This document shows positions 48,201 to 60,350 of a DNA stretch of 64,000 bases, in pieces. The notes below the pieces were generated by a model. That model was not told the origin of the DNA and ran no database searches. It worked only from the letters and a program-made list of their open reading frames with translations. Each line of letters starts with the position of its first letter. Within the stretch, counting starts at the first letter, position 1. The stretch lies in the NCBI GenBank assembly GCA_016987375.1, contig PJRA01000555.1, forward strand, positions 900,609-964,608, written 5' to 3'. Origin of the DNA: Brachionus koreanus (taxonomy: Eukaryota > Rotifera > Eurotatoria > Ploima > Brachionidae). The position numbers and the translations under genes are program-made.

Positions 48201-51001
48201 TAATCAAATCTAATTTTATCTAACAATAGATATATCTAATTTAATTGAATTAAAAATAAATAAAAATTTAAAAAATTTTATATGAATTTATCAATGTTTT
48301 TTTGTTTTCAAAATAACAGATAATTTTATTTTTATAAAAATTATAATTTTAATTATTAAAAATTTTATTAAATTGAATAAATGAAGTGTTAATCAGTCGA
48401 TTACGATAAGGGCCCTAGCCTGTTGATTAACCTTGAAAAATAAAAAAAATAATAGATATATCTAATTTAATTGAATTAAAAATAAATAAAAATTAAATCA
48501 TTATTGTTTTTGTATGAGATTATTTTTTTATTTATCAAAATATTTATCTTTTATGAATAGATTGTGTGTATGTGTGTAAAATGATAGATCTAAAAATTTC
48601 AAGAGTTAATGTTTAAGAAAAATTAAAATTAAAATATGTTTTTTTTTAAACGAGATCGAAAAAGTGAAGTGAAGCTTGTAGATTTGTCGTATTCACAACG
48701 GCTTTCTAGACTGTAGCTACCAAGTTTAAAAGCATGAAGAATACGTGGATATCTAATCCAAATGTTCAAACAAGTGAACAATATGGAGATTTTATTTTAT
48801 TTCAGAAAAGTATGAATTACAACTAAAACACAAGACCTAACAGCAAAAGCTATAATTTTAGAAAAAATTCTTGGTACGATAAAGAGTAAAGAATTGTAGC
48901 CCACTATTTGATTATTTTACAAACAGATTTTTTTGTGCTTGGAATAAGTTTTTGAAGAAATTGTGAGTGCAATTAGTCTAAACAGTTTTAAAGCGAAGAT
49001 TGACACTCGGATGGTTTTGTTTTGAAAAACTCCAATTTGTACTAATTTCAAATACTACTATTAAAAAAATAACCTGTCTAATTAATAGATAAAGTTGTCC
49101 TACTGTTATCTAATAATAGATATATCAAAATTTTTTTTAGTTTTAAAAATCCTGTTTAGTTTTTTTTATTTTCAGTCAATCATTGTATATTTGAAAAAAT
49201 ATTCTGGTTATGCTCTTTACAAGAAAAGTTTTTTTAATAAAAATTTTTTTTATAATTAAAAATTTGAATAATTCTCTCTGTTTAAAAACCATCATCGTTA
49301 TCCTCATCAGAGTAAAAAAAAATAATAATTGCCAAATATGATGTTGTTTCTTCCTTAGTAAAAAAAAAAGGAAAAACTGAGAATCGAATCTTTACATTCT
49401 TTTAATAGCTTTTTATTGTCTCAAGATTCAGGGAAAATATTTTTACATATAAAAAAAATAGAAAAATTTATTTTTTCAAAAACAATCATTGTTGAAAATC
49501 AAACGTGTTTTGGAAAATAATTTTTTTTTTTTTCAATTGAAAGTATTTATAAATTTTTATCTTTAATTATCTAATAATAGATAATTTTAATACTATCTTT
49601 TAATAGATAATTATCTAATATTATCTAATAATAGATAATTCTTTTTAATAATAGTAGTAAATAACCTTATGTAGCCAGAAAATAAATAGCAAAAAAATTA
49701 CCTATAAGTTGTTCAATTGGCAATTCAAAGTCTGCCTTAAGCTCGGCCAATTCTTTTTCAGCATCATATTCCTTATCCATTTTTTCATCTTGTTCTATTG
49801 TTTCTTCGTCATCTTCTTCATCGCTCATATCATCAGATACAATTTCGTCATCGTCATCCGTGTCATTAGTTTTTTTCTCTCCATCATCATTTTTTCCTTC
49901 TTGTTGATCAGGTTTAAAATTTTGAAAAAAATACGACTCGTCTAAATTATAATCGTTTAAAAGCTCATTTAAATCAAGTTCGCTTTCTTGTCTCAATTTA
50001 GCCAGTTCATCATCAACAGGCTTGTCCTCATCACTCTCAATGGTAGATTCATTATCACTCAATTCATCCACTTGACTCAAATCTTCATCGCTTTTTTCTC
50101 TCGATTGATTCAAACTTTCCATTAGCCACGACGAATACTTTTCAGTTTGATCAACAATAAAATTTAAATGCTTGTCCATTTGAATTTTACGCTTTTCTTC
50201 GCATATTGAACGTTGTTTGTATTCGATCAGTTTGCCGACTTGTTTCCAAAATTGCTGAACTTCCCGGGCGACAAGACCGGCCTGTTTTCTAATTCGTTTC
50301 TGTTCTTCGCGTTCGGCCATTTCCGATTTAGCCTCTTTGTCCTTGAAGTACTTTTGAACAGCGGCACTTATTTTGCGACACGTGTTTATTTTCCATTTTC
50401 GCTCTTGGACAAAATCGGTGCTCATCCAGACCATTTCGTCTAGAAGATAATCCCAATGGGTCTTGGGTCGTTGCGGTTCGACCAATTTAGGTAATCGTTT
50501 GATTGACCAGAGTCCTTCTTTGCGTAAGTGAGATATTCGTTGAAGTATTTGAGCTTCGTGTTTGGCACATTCGGCAATTGATTTGAACTGTTCGTTGGTC
50601 GATGGCCCTCCGGAGCTATTTACATCCAGTCTGAGATTAAGTTGTTCTAAACACTTATCTGGCAATGTGGTTAGTTCGGTCGGATTAAAATGTGATATGA
50701 GATAGTCTCGGAGAATTTTGTTTCGCGGCGTTTTCGAATGAACTTCGAACCATTTCGGATAGTCCCAATAGACAAGTCGGTTATCGAGGAAATATTTTTC
50801 GAGAAGAGCGAGTTCGATTTGACTGTTTAGTTTGTTCAAATGGGAGTACTCGGTGGCGATTATCGATTTTTTTAGTTTATCGAAAAGATCGGTTGGATTT
50901 ATTTTTGGTCGAGGTTCGTTCGAGTCTATGTCTTGTGATTTACGTTTTTGAGGCGATTTGGCTTCTGGTACTGGCTCGCATTGCTGAACATCTGATGACA
51001 T
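36256..51001 (-). CDS. dom: Domino-type SWI2/SNF2 chromatin remodeller (SRCAP/EP400 family)
   Basis: Eight exons (51001-49702, 48033-45410, 43132-42935, 41789-41757, 40464-39994, 39933-37968, 37595-37212, 36713-36256) join in frame to about 2477 residues. Order of domains: HSA (about 170-245, KTHWDYLLDEM), acidic linker, SNF2 ATPase with GILADEMGLGKTIQ and LDEAQNIKNFKSQRWQ, a long family-specific insert, helicase-C (FTQMTRMLDVLE, LSTRSGGVGVNL, QDRCHRIGQTRDVHIYRL), LKPIERYALKYLE, a SANT/Myb segment (LELPLNLQAIAP, NWDLVSDLV) and a glutamine-rich tail. The ATPase resembles SRCAP while the SANT plus polyQ end resembles EP400, as in fly Domino. It would exchange H2A.Z and carry the TIP60 complex. 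Exon 4 (33 nt) and the internal donor of exon 3 are inferred. Introns hold LINEs and MITEs. Confidence 0.9.
37024..37094 (-). CDS. Possible alternative last exon of Domino
   Basis: Between exons 7 and 8 a TTTTTAAG acceptor (ending 37095) opens a 71-nt frame in the phase required by exon 7. It codes YIELSLNKSGPSTSSPGQ, a basic RKRK end and a stop at 37024-37026. The base composition is clearly richer than the flanks. It would replace the exon-8 tail with a short one ending in a nuclear-signal-like motif. Confidence 0.5.
38640..38840 (-). repeat. CAG/CAA repeat coding polyglutamine
   Basis: Two imperfect trinucleotide tracts in Domino exon 6 (about 38643-38690 and 38761-38830) code glutamine runs of roughly 15 and 20 residues, the second interrupted by histidines. 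Mixed CAG/CAA codons should limit slippage. Poly-Q is normal for the C-terminal region of EP400 and Domino-A. Confidence 0.9.
41757..41789 (-). CDS. Inferred 33-nt microexon of Domino
   Basis: GTTTTAG precedes and GTAAGT follows a 33-nt phase-0 exon coding IWINDYSDQLS. It links the exon-3 segment TYTKTE to LWCPLTPPP of exon 5. In EP400 a comparable acidic-aromatic stretch sits between these two motifs. No other joined exon was found in this 2.5-kb interval. Confidence 0.55.
42350..42934 (-). CDS. Readthrough end of Domino exon 3 (short isoform)
   Basis: If the GTTAGA donor at 42934-42929 is not used, exon 3 stays open for 194 more codons to a TAA at 42350-42352. The extra part is basic and Ser/Pro-rich with an AT-hook-like KRGRKPKAK. 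Overlapping poly(A) signals (AATAAATAAATAAA, near 42230-42243) lie about 110 bp downstream, so a complete short message is available. Fly Domino has the same logic, with isoform B lacking the SANT/polyQ end. Confidence 0.65.
   Translation of the reverse strand, partial: VRKSTRPVKSRPVSCEKKEKLKDPRPTIKRDKKENLFKKKDLDTRDLSPVKDEPIETKKLSKRGRKPKAKFEESPPAVQEPISKPIPTEKPKVLTLSPNVQQSANPKPVLKTIITRPTIPIKSIFNIPSTLNRTQSNQSIILKTNNVINVPATSPNKLIFRTVPNVLMQKPSSVLSSTCLSPSPSSSNSSSQSK
43497..43701. mobile_element. 205-bp MITE with about 70-bp inverted ends
   Basis: The left end (GGTCTAAAAAGCGTTCTGCA) and the reverse complement of the right end (GGTCTAAAATTGTTCTGCA) stay alignable for about 70 bp at roughly 85% identity, including GTATCARCTGATA and GTATCAC. 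The unit lies in Domino intron 3 and has no coding capacity. Confidence 0.75.
43712..44066 (+). mobile_element. LINE 3' fragment in Domino intron 3
   Basis: Codes RATKLVPQ, then YETRLANLELETLKDRRKR and RGDLIQFYKIHK, and, after a stop and frameshift, FKNRLDNVGRNKK, the usual LINE C-terminus. It is antisense to Domino and starts within about 10 bp of the MITE end. Confidence 0.8.
44759..45268. mobile_element. Fold-back element with perfect 46-bp inverted ends
   Basis: Bases 44759-44804 (AATTTTACATTTTTACATTT...) are exactly reverse-complemented at 45223-45268. Similarity continues inward to matching TTATGATCAAA...ATGATCATGCTC blocks. The 510-bp unit is non-coding. The interior is related to 43195-43440 in the same intron, a second diverged copy. 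Confidence 0.8.
48225..48494. repeat. 44-bp direct repeat in Domino intron 1
   Basis: The 44-bp segment starting AATAGATATATCTAATTTAA occurs identically at 48225-48268 and 48451-48494. Confidence 0.85.
48650..49030 (+). mobile_element. LINE 3' fragment in Domino intron 1
   Basis: Codes SQRLSRL, LPSLKA, RIRGYLIQMFKQVNN and, in another frame, CAWNKFLKK and VSAISLNSFKAKIDTRMV, the eroded post-RT and C-terminal LINE motifs. Several stops. Confidence 0.65.
49107..49639. repeat. Cluster of TATCTA-ATAA-TAGATA palindromes
   Basis: The same short palindrome appears at 49107-49122, 49565-49586 (nine-base arms AATTATCTA/TAGATAATT) and 49620-49639, with partial copies at 48093-48120, 48221-48240 and 49596-49618. 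All lie in Domino intron 1. Confidence 0.7.
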
Positions 51002-53262
51002 TTAATGACAATTCGTTTTTATTTAAGCTTTTTTTTTCTTTATTAGGATTTTTCTTGAAATGTTTAGATTTTGATTTTTTTTTTCTATAGTTCTATTTAA
51101 TTATAGCTGAGTATGTGTTTTATTATTGCGATGTAACAACTAGCATGAAATATATTTGCAAATTTATTTACTAATAAGCAAAAATAACTGTTCTTTTGAT
51201 CACTAAATTTAGTACAAAGTATCGCAAATCTAACTTAACATTTTGTCTATTTGGACGAGTCAATAAATTTTGCTTTTTTCTTTAAAAACTTTTTAAATTT
51301 TTCAATAAAAATAGAAAAATTTAGCTTATCTTTAAAAAAAAATAATTTTCTTAACATTTAGCTGTCTATCAGCAACCTTGTTCAACTTTGTTTCTGTTAG
51401 CAAAGCGCTTTACACTAAGAAAATAACCATTTAGCGAAAAAGATGATAACCAAAGGGATAAAGATCTTTTATTTAGATTTGCTTGATGATGAAGAGGATC
51501 ACTACACACACACACATTTCATATTTTTAAACCAATTTTGGTCCCTTCCCTTGAAGCACATTTTACCAGTTATTGGATGCTGATGATCGACCTTTTTTCC
51601 AAAAATAATGTAACATTACCAGTAAAATTTCAAAATTTTATTTTTAAGTTTTAATTTTATAAAATTTTTTTGGAATTAAAAAATAAAAGATTTAATTTTA
51701 ATTTAATTAAACTTTAAATAACATTTAATTGTGTTTATTTTAACATTTAATAGGATTTAAAGTTATAGAATAACAAAGATGCTAAAATCAAAAATGTCCA
51801 AGCTCAAAAAATTTTATGTCTCCACATAATAAATACTTTATTGAAGTATTCATTCTTATATTATAAATAAGTTTCAACAAAAAAAAATATGTTACTGGAG
51901 AATTTCTAATTGAATGTTAATTAATATTAATTTAGCAGTAAGAAAAATTTGGTAAAAAATATGGTGGAAGCTAAAAATATTTTACGAAATTATTAAAAAA
52001 TCCTTGGTTTTGTTAAATTTTATACAAATGAGAATGTGTGTTTAGAATGAAGCAACAAACATAGATTCCTCAAATTACAATACCTTTTTAAATGTAAAAA
52101 ATGTGACTTATTGAAGTTTAAGAATAGAAAATTTTTTAGAATTTTAAATAAAAAATAGAATTTTTTTGAACACATATTCAAATGTAGGCAAGAATGCTTA
52201 ACATTTTTCAGCAATGATGATTAATTTAAATTTAAAATCTGATTCAAATTATAATGTTTCAAAATTAATATTTTAAAAAAGATTTTTATTCTACTTTTTT
52301 AATAATAAAATTCAATTTAGAGACACATTTTCATGTTTAAAAAAGCTATATTTAGCCATAACTAAATTTTATGCATTTAAAAAAATTTGAAAAATTTAAA
52401 TTTAAAGCAGTTATTTAATATAATTAATCTAATATTCTTGCCACTTTATTATAAATTTTGCCACTTTTATGATTTTTCATAAATACTTTTCATTTCATTC
52501 ATTTCTACTAGTAGGTTTTGATAATGAGTCTTTGGACCTACTATCGAAATATTTTTCACAATGATCACAAATGGTTCGTCACCGTAAAAAAATACAAAAT
52601 CTCTTTCTCTGAAATTAGAAGTTTCACAAGTGTCGGTTTTAGGTTCTCTTCCTTTTCTTTTTATTATGAATTACTTTCTTTTTTTTTCCATTGCTTAGTC
52701 AGGGACTTTGGCTTAAATTTTGTGACTTACATTTAAAACTGTGACTTATAAACAAGTCTGTCTAAATTTTTTTTATAATTTTTTTTTTAATTGCAATTTT
52801 AAATAAAATGTTATAATTAATAACTTTGAATATTGAAAATTTTAAGACACCTATCCTTTGCTAATTGAATGGTTGACATCTAAATTGGACTGGAATACAA
52901 AATTTTTATTTAAAATAAATTTGAAAAATATCTCAACTTTAATAAAGAGAAAAAAGCAAAAATAGACATTATATTTTTTACACTTTTTACACTCTTTTGA
53001 AAAAATAAAACAATTCAGTTTTTAGTAAAATTTTCAATAGTGCAAAATTGAATTGAAAACATGCTGAATTTTTTAAGATTTTAAAAAATTTTATCAAGAC
53101 TATGAAAATTAACTTTTTTAGTATTCAATTAATCAATCAATCAATCTTCTTAATTATTTGTTAATTTTATAATGATTAAGAAAAAATACAATTTACAATT
53201 TGAAAAAAAAAACCATCTCACATATTCAACAAAACTAATACAGCCACAAAATAGTTTTAAAA
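51002..53262. other. Divergent intergenic region Domino-SMC6
   Basis: About 2.3 kb between divergent starts. It has an (AC)n run at 51504-51515 and otherwise A+T-rich DNA. Small frames at 52020-52214 and 52518-52736 have no family resemblance. Confidence 0.4.
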
Positions 53263-56200
53263 ATGTCTAAACGAAAAGCACCGCGAGATGAAAACTTTTT
53301 GATTCCATCAAGTTCATCTCAGAATTCTTCTCAACTGTCAACTCAAGTTTTGAATGAACAAAACAATGTTTCGTCGCCAAAAAAAAAGCGTTTTAGTCAA
53401 AATTACAGTGATCTATCGCAGCTAAATGACATTAGTTCATCAAAAGTACTTTTATAAACGAAAAAAACAATATTGTTTTTTAAATCAAATATAAAGAGTT
53501 TGTCAAACGCTAGGCCAGGTGTTATTGAACAAGTGCGACTGTCGAATTTTAAGTGTCATTCAGAACTAAGCTTCAATCTTCATCCTTACATCAATTTCAT
53601 TCTGGGCAGAAATGGCAGTAAAACTAAAAAATTTAAAAGATAAAAAAAAAACATTTTTTATCTGGTTTAAAGGTGGAAAAAGTGCTGTAATGGACGCTAT
53701 AATTTTGTGTCTGGGAGGAAAGGCTACCAGTACTGGGAGACAAGCATCAGCCAAGACTTTTATAAAAACAAATTGCGAGTAAGATCTTTCAAGATCTTTA
53801 AATCATAGGTTTCTTTTTAATTTAGCTACACTTGTTAATTTAGTAAAGCAGAGCTTAGAGTTGTGATCAGAAATGAAGGCGAAGAGGCCTACAAAAGCCA
53901 TTTGTACGGCTCAAAAATAATTGTAGAAAGGAAAATAAGCCGTGATGGCTCATCTCAATACAAAATAATGAACGAAAAGAACAAGCTTATTTCGAACAAA
54001 AAATCCGAATTGGACAGCATAACTGAACAGTTTAACATTCAGGTCGAGAATCCGGTCTGTTTTCTAAATCAAGAGACTAGCAAGCATTTTCTGAACTCGT
54101 CTAACAAATCAGACAAGTACAAGCTGTTCATGAAGGCATCTCAATTGGAATCAATGCGCCTACTGCAGGAGCAAATCGAACAGCAACGCATGATATCAAA
54201 AAATTTAATAGAAGAAAAGGAACACTATTTGCCCAGACTGCAAGAGGACTTGTATCAATGGGAGGAAAAATACAAAAAGTGTCAATCGGTCGAAAAACTA
54301 AAGCAAAAACAGGCCTGTTTAATGCAAGAGTTTTCGTGGGCGAGTGTAATTCGACTCGAGAAAAATTGTGAAAAAAATCTCAAAGAGAAAAGACAAGCTG
54401 AAAAAATGAGAGACAAATATGAGGAAAAAATCAACAGTTTGGACTCCAATCACAGCCAAAGCAATCAGGAATACGAAAAAATAAAATCAGAGATAACAGA
54501 TTTGACTCAATTGGCAAAATTGGCTAACCAAAAACAAGACCAAATAAACATTACATATAGAACAGCTAATCAAAATTATAAGCAAACATCAATGGAGATT
54601 AAAAAGTTAAATGCTCTAATAGATAAAAAAAGACGTGAACAAAATGAAATTAAAAAAAAGCTTAACGAAGAAAAACAAAGCTCAAAAGCTGATTATGAAA
54701 GCGAACGATTGAACAAAGAGAGTAAAATAGAAGAGATTAAAAAAAAATTGTCCGATTTGAATGCAATTGAAAAATTTAAATTGGAAGAAAATAAGAGATA
54801 CTCGTTCGAAATAGAAAGACATGCCAAAGCTTTGACTGAGCGAAAATTTGACATTGATAATCAAGAGCGCTTAATTAGAAATATGAAAAATGATATTGAA
54901 AGTTTAAAGAATGCTAGAAATGATCAAATATACAAGTTTGGTGATTTTATGCCTAATTTGGTCGCAGACATTAAGCGTCACTATGAAATGGGTAAATTTA
55001 GAGAGATGCCGCGCGGTCCCATCGGAATGTATATTCAACCAAAGAGTGACGAATGGTCTGTGGCTATTGAATCATGTCTTGGTCCTCTATTGGGATCTTT
55101 TGTCTGTGGAGGCTACGAGGACGAAAGTCTACTGCAACAATTGTTTTTTAAACACATCAAACATGTCAAAAAAAGACCCAGGATTATAGTCACCGATTTT
55201 AAGTCTCATCTTCACAACACTACCAGATATGTAAGTGTCTTTACTGAAATTGACTGAAATTTTTTTACTAGTAACAAAAATGGTAATAATATCTGTAAGT
55301 TACAGCTGGATGAATTGCAGAGCGAGGCTGGCTCGCTATGATTCCAAAAAAATTAATTTTCTAAGTTTCTTTTATCTTTTGTTTTCTCTTATTTTCTGAA
55401 GATGCTTGTCAATCCGGCAATTAAAGCTGTTTTTTGATGGCGCAGTTACTATTTTGGAAGATAGTTCGTTCCAATTATTGACCACTCTATATGTCAAGAA
55501 GTTTTCATAGTGCTTTGTTCTTGTGCATTCCCAGTCAAGCTAAAAACGATGATTTCATGGATGTTTCATGTATGAATCATCTCATTTTTTATACATGAAA
55601 AATGTTTTTCGATTAAAACCAAAAATTTTCATTTTATTCTTAAAGAACATTTAGGATTGACCCAATCATCAAAATTTTTCATCTTTGTTTCATTCTTGAA
55701 TCATCTTATCAATTGTTAATGAGTTTTTTTGGATTAGAGCCAAGAAAACGTTCATTCACAGAATAAATTGATCGTTTTGTATTATTGGTTAGTGCTTAAT
55801 AGATGTATGAATTTTGACTTTCCTTTTTTTCAATTAACAGACCATCCCATCTATTCTTGTTATTATAATTTGATCATGAGAAAATTTAATTTATCAAACA
55901 GTAATTAACACAATCAAGACTTAGTTATCACAAAAAATTGTTTATTATCATAAAGAGGTAGTCTTTCTGAAAAGATTTTGAAAACCAATAATTGTCTATT
56001 TTTATTTTAATTTTAATATTTTCTTGTTTTTTTAGAGATACCTTTAAAAACTCGATTACTGTATTCATCAAAGGAAAAAAAATCGTTAAAACAGAAATAA
56101 TGAGAAAAAATAATAATAAGACTATAAAATCAGCCAGAAAATTCATACCTCTAGCCGAAATACATAATATACTTAATACTTGAAAAAATTAAATTACACA

Positions 56201-59200
56201 TTAAGTCCGAAATTTATAAATTTTTACTATTTTGTAATAGGTAATTTAATTGGGACTAATGTAATTTGATTTAAGATCTACTCAAGCTGCTACTAGTCTA
56301 GTTATAGGACTATTAAATAATTCTAAAATAAAGATAAATAACTTAAAGAATAAAAAATTAAAAAGTCCTTCTAGTGAGAAAATGTGTATTGATGTTCGTT
56401 TCAAATCAAACATGTTGATAAATTCTGAATTATAGTTAGAAAATTTTAAAAAATCTTTTGGTTTTAAATTTTTTATTTATTATAATTCCTAAAATTGCTT
56501 GAAAAATAAAAAAAAATATAATTTAATAATGAAATAAATTTAGATGTAATTAAGAAAGTTTTCATCAATTATTTTCGATAAAATATACTAATTTTCATCG
56601 TCGAAATTAGATGAAATTGTTCCTAACTCATTAATGATTCATCTATCAATTTTCATCGATTTATCATCGTTTTTTTTGTGACTGGGTTGTTTCGTTTTCC
56701 TGGCTTTATAAACCATGATGCTACCTGCTGGTCCATTGCAACTGAGTGCGCACCAATACTTGGTAATTTTAAGGAATTCAATTAGGTCACCTTGTTATCG
56801 TCTTTCGTTTAAAGTGGTCAAGTTAAACTTTTTCAGTCTTTCCTCCTAGGATTAGAAGTATTATCTCATTGAGCAGTTTTGTAGCACGCTTTTGCACCTT
56901 TTCCAGCGATATTATATCTTTTTTGGCATAAGGTTTTCAATCTACCACAACATACTCCAAGTGAGGTCTTAAAAAGTAACATAAAGCTTATTAAAAGTGC
57001 TGATTGTGCAGTTGTTATTATTAGTATAAAAAAAATTCCAAAAAGTATTGAAAAATTATTAGATAGCAAAAAAATTATTAAATTTTTTTTTTCATTTTTT
57101 CAAAATTAATAAACTCTTTAGCAAAATTGAAAATAAATGCAGCTAAAAATCATTCTAATTTTTGTATGGAAAGTTGTGACCAACCTTCATGGTGGAGGGG
57201 TTCTGAGAAGGTATTAAATTTTAATTTTAGAATACTTCTTTTAGCTGAGTTTTAATATTCAGCAAGGAAAATAATAGTCTAATATTGAATAAATAAGTGA
57301 TTTATATATTAAGTTTTTTTACTTAAACCCCATATGGAGTTTTTTGATAAAATTTTGATAATATTTAATAATTAAAAACACTTTACTCTTATTTCCTGTA
57401 CGAGTGTATTAAAACTCAATGATTCATCAAAGGTGACTCTCAAGAACTTAATTTTTGTTTCATATGGCATCTTACCAGACTTGTGCAAAACTCAAAAAAA
57501 AAAGTCTTTTTATATTTTCAAAATTTTGAAATTTTTTTTTCAAAAAAAAGTCAGTTTTAATTACATTTTTATTATAAATAAATTTTTTGACTTTTGAACA
57601 ACTCTGGATCTTACCACCTGAAAATTTAAGTGTAAAATTATGTTTAATTTTAATGCATCTTCTAAAAACAGAATAACTACATTTTTCTGGTGAAATTTTC
57701 ATCTTCCGTTTTACTAATCAACCTCAAGTGCTTATAAATATGTGTTAATTTGAATTACTAAATGAGCTGTTTTTCTAAAATAAAGAAAGTGACAAGATCA
57801 TCAGCAAATAAAAGCGAGTAACTCTTATTTTGACTTATCATTTATAAATATGTTGAAAAGAAGAGAACTCAATAGTGAACCTTGAGGGACACCTGCTTCA
57901 ATCAAGAATTCGAATAATAAAATTAGCTGTTATTTATAATAGTGCTTTTGAGTCAAGACAAAAAAATTGTCCTAAAATTACCTATCAGATTACTTTTTAA
58001 TTTTAAATTTTTTTTTAAACTCAATTGTTTTTTCAAAAAAAAAATTTAATTTGAAAAAATTTAGAGACCAGAAGACACTCGCTATCCAACTGTTTATGAA
58101 ATGTTAAATATCAAAGACACAGTAATAGCCAATACTTTGATAGATCACCGCAGAGTTGAATCTATTTTGCTTTTGCCAGATCGATCAACAGTTCGCCAAG
58201 TAATTGAAGATAGCCGAGATCAGAACACAAATGAAGCATTTTCTAAAAACGGCGATCAGTTCTACAGCAAGCCTTCGTTTAAAATGTACGCTTGCTCGTT
58301 CAAGGAGGCTAGGATATTCATCAAGGACTCGGAGCGGGCAATTCAACACAAACAAACTGAAATAGACAAAATAATTAAGAGCATTACGAATGCAAATAGC
58401 GAGCTTTCTTCACTTAAATCACAAATTGACTCTAACAAACAGTTGAAGTCACAAAATGACAAACAAATTGATCACATGCGCCGAGAACAACTTCAATTAA
58501 ATCATGTTTGTTTCTTCTTATTTTTATTCAATTAATTTTTTTAATTTTTTTTATCAAAAAGAAATTGAAAGAAGTCGAGAGTATTAATATACCTGAGCCA
58601 GTGGACATTAAAGTGTTTGAGGATGAAATTGAACAGCTCGAAGAGGAGGTTGATGCAATTAGAAAACAAATTGATCAAGTTGAAGAAAATTCTGTTGAGA
58701 AAAAGACCCAATTTGAACAGGCAAGAGCTGAGATGGAAAAAAATGAGCTCGAAATGAACGAAATATCTCAAAGAATAGATCAATTGAAAGAAAAATTCAA
58801 TCAGTTTGACAAGGAAAGATCCGAATACAAAGACGCTGTTGGCTACTATAAAAAATTAATTGTACAACTTGAGCCTAAATTAAAAGAAACCGAAAATTCT
58901 TACAATTCTTCCATGGAAGAGCTAGATGTAAAAAATTTTAGAAATATAAAAATTTTTTTTTTTTGGGCAAAATAAATTTTTGAATATTTTTTTTGTGTTG
59001 TTAAAATAGAAATTGATTCAAAGTGCTTCGGAGCTATGTCCAAGAATAGAGAGTAAAAAATCACCCGAATCACTGGACGAAGAACTACGCAATGTTGAAA
59101 AACAAATAAAATTAACAGAAAAATTGTAGATAAAAATTTTAAAATTTAAATATTTTTTTTTATTTTTAAATTTTAGACATGGTAATGAAGAAGAAATAAC

Positions 59201-59789
59201 AAGAAAATATATTGAAATGAGATCTAAATATAAAAGAATAGCAGACGACATAAAAAAACAGCACAAATTTTTGGACAGCTTGGAGAAAGCGCTGCGTAAG
59301 CGCGAGGACGCAATGGCATTGTTTACCGAGAGTAAGGCGCTTCGCTGTGCCATGGATTTTAGTAATTATCTGAACTCGCGTGAGTACCAAGGCACGCTAA
59401 AATTTGATCACCACGAACAAAAACTGGACATTATTGTGAATCCGTCAAAGTCACGCGAAGGCAAAGAAGCAAAAGATTTAAAGTCTCTGTCAGGTGGCGA
59501 GCGCTCATTCAGCACTGTGTCCTTCCTGCTTGCTCTCTGGTCCATTGTAGAATGTCCCATTTTGTTCTTGGACGAGTTCGATGTGTTCATGGACCAAATA
59601 AACAGATCAATAGCCATGGACCTTATTCTATCGGCTGCCAAAGAAAAGCTCAATGGCCAGTATGTTTTTTTGACACCGCAAGAAATGGGTTCCATTAATC
59701 CGGATCAGTATGTAAAGATGTTCAAAATGCCTGATCCAAAACGAGCCATTGATCTGCTCTCATCTAATCAAGAAAATGAGGAAAATTAA
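53263..59789 (+). CDS. SMC6: Structural maintenance of chromosomes protein 6
   Basis: Eight exons (53263-53445, 53497-53617, 53673-53778, 53844-55230, 58065-58505, 58562-58927, 59010-59125, 59177-59789) join in frame to 1110 residues (human 1091). A short Ser/Gln-rich tail precedes the N-terminal ATPase half: Walker A GRNGSGKS at about 98-105, split by intron 2, then LGGKAT and the Q-loop region NIQVENPVCFLNQE. Long coiled coils flank the hinge (GPIGMYIQPK, AIESCLGPLLG, then VANTLIDHRRVESILLL). The C-terminal half has the ABC signature SLSGGERSFST (about 1012) and Walker B ILFLDEFDVFMD (about 1038). With SMC5 it forms the SMC5/6 complex that resolves recombination and replication intermediates. 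Intron 4 (55231-58064) is 2.8 kb because of transposon insertion; the others are 50-83 bp. AATAAA at 59877-59882. Confidence 0.95.
55372..57905 (-). mobile_element. Antisense LINE inside SMC6 intron 4
   Basis: Read on the minus strand, motifs come in order: GVPQGSLLSSLLFNIFIN (57890-57835), the catalytic FADD segment SLLFADDLVTFF, IKFLRVTFDESLSF, LRPHLEY, KKDIISLEKVQKRATKLL, GDLIEFLKITK, then after an inserted element YENFLTYRVVNNWNELSSK and the stop at 55372. Several stops and frameshifts show it is dead. It accounts for most of the long intron. Confidence 0.85.
55530..56686. mobile_element. DNA element nested in the LINE
   Basis: CCCAGTCA (55530-55537) is reverse-complemented at 56679-56686, and a few bases inward AAAACGATGAT and ATCATCGTTTT also match as inverted arms, followed by ATGAATCAT/ATGATTCAT. 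The 1157-bp interior is A+T-rich with no transposase motif. It separates two consecutive segments of the LINE protein, so it inserted after the LINE. Confidence 0.55.
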
Positions 59790-60350
59790 AATCACATGGT
59801 ACTGTAAAAATGGACTGTAATTTTTTTCTTTAAATGTGTATGTATTATCATTAGCGGTATTTTTTTTTCTAGTAATAATAAAAAAATAGTTATTTTTCTT
59901 CTAAACCAGTCATTATTTCTTTTTTGACAGTTGTTTAAATAAAATTGAATGTTTTTTTGTAATATTTGAAAATTTATTATTGCGACATGAAAAGCCAAAA
60001 TTGAATTAAGATTAGAGTTTTTTTTTTTATTTTTTCCATATCAAAAAGAAAAAAAATAATTCAATTATTTTATCAACAACAACAAAAAAAATCTGTAAAT
60101 TTTGCGCAGATGTTTGCTCAATCGATTAGACATCATGATCAGGATTTTTATTTCTAAAAACAAAAATAATTGAACAAATTTGAATAAATCACAGTAGCAT
60201 GTGTATTAATTTTTTTTTTTTAATTTAATAATAAAATATTTTATTTTTGATCAAATTAGATAAAAAAAAATTGAATTAGAAAATTTTTAATAATTCACAA
60301 AAAACACTTATTAAAATTTAAATTTAAATGAGACTAAAAATAAATTAAAA
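59790..60350. other. Convergent 3' ends of SMC6 and the GPCR
   Basis: A+T-rich; holds the SMC6 poly(A) signal at 59877-59882. Nothing else recognised. Confidence 0.4.

Noticed and set aside
52518..52736. 72-codon frame upstream of SMC6
   Set aside because: Aromatic-rich, no homologue recognised, no splice or poly(A) support.
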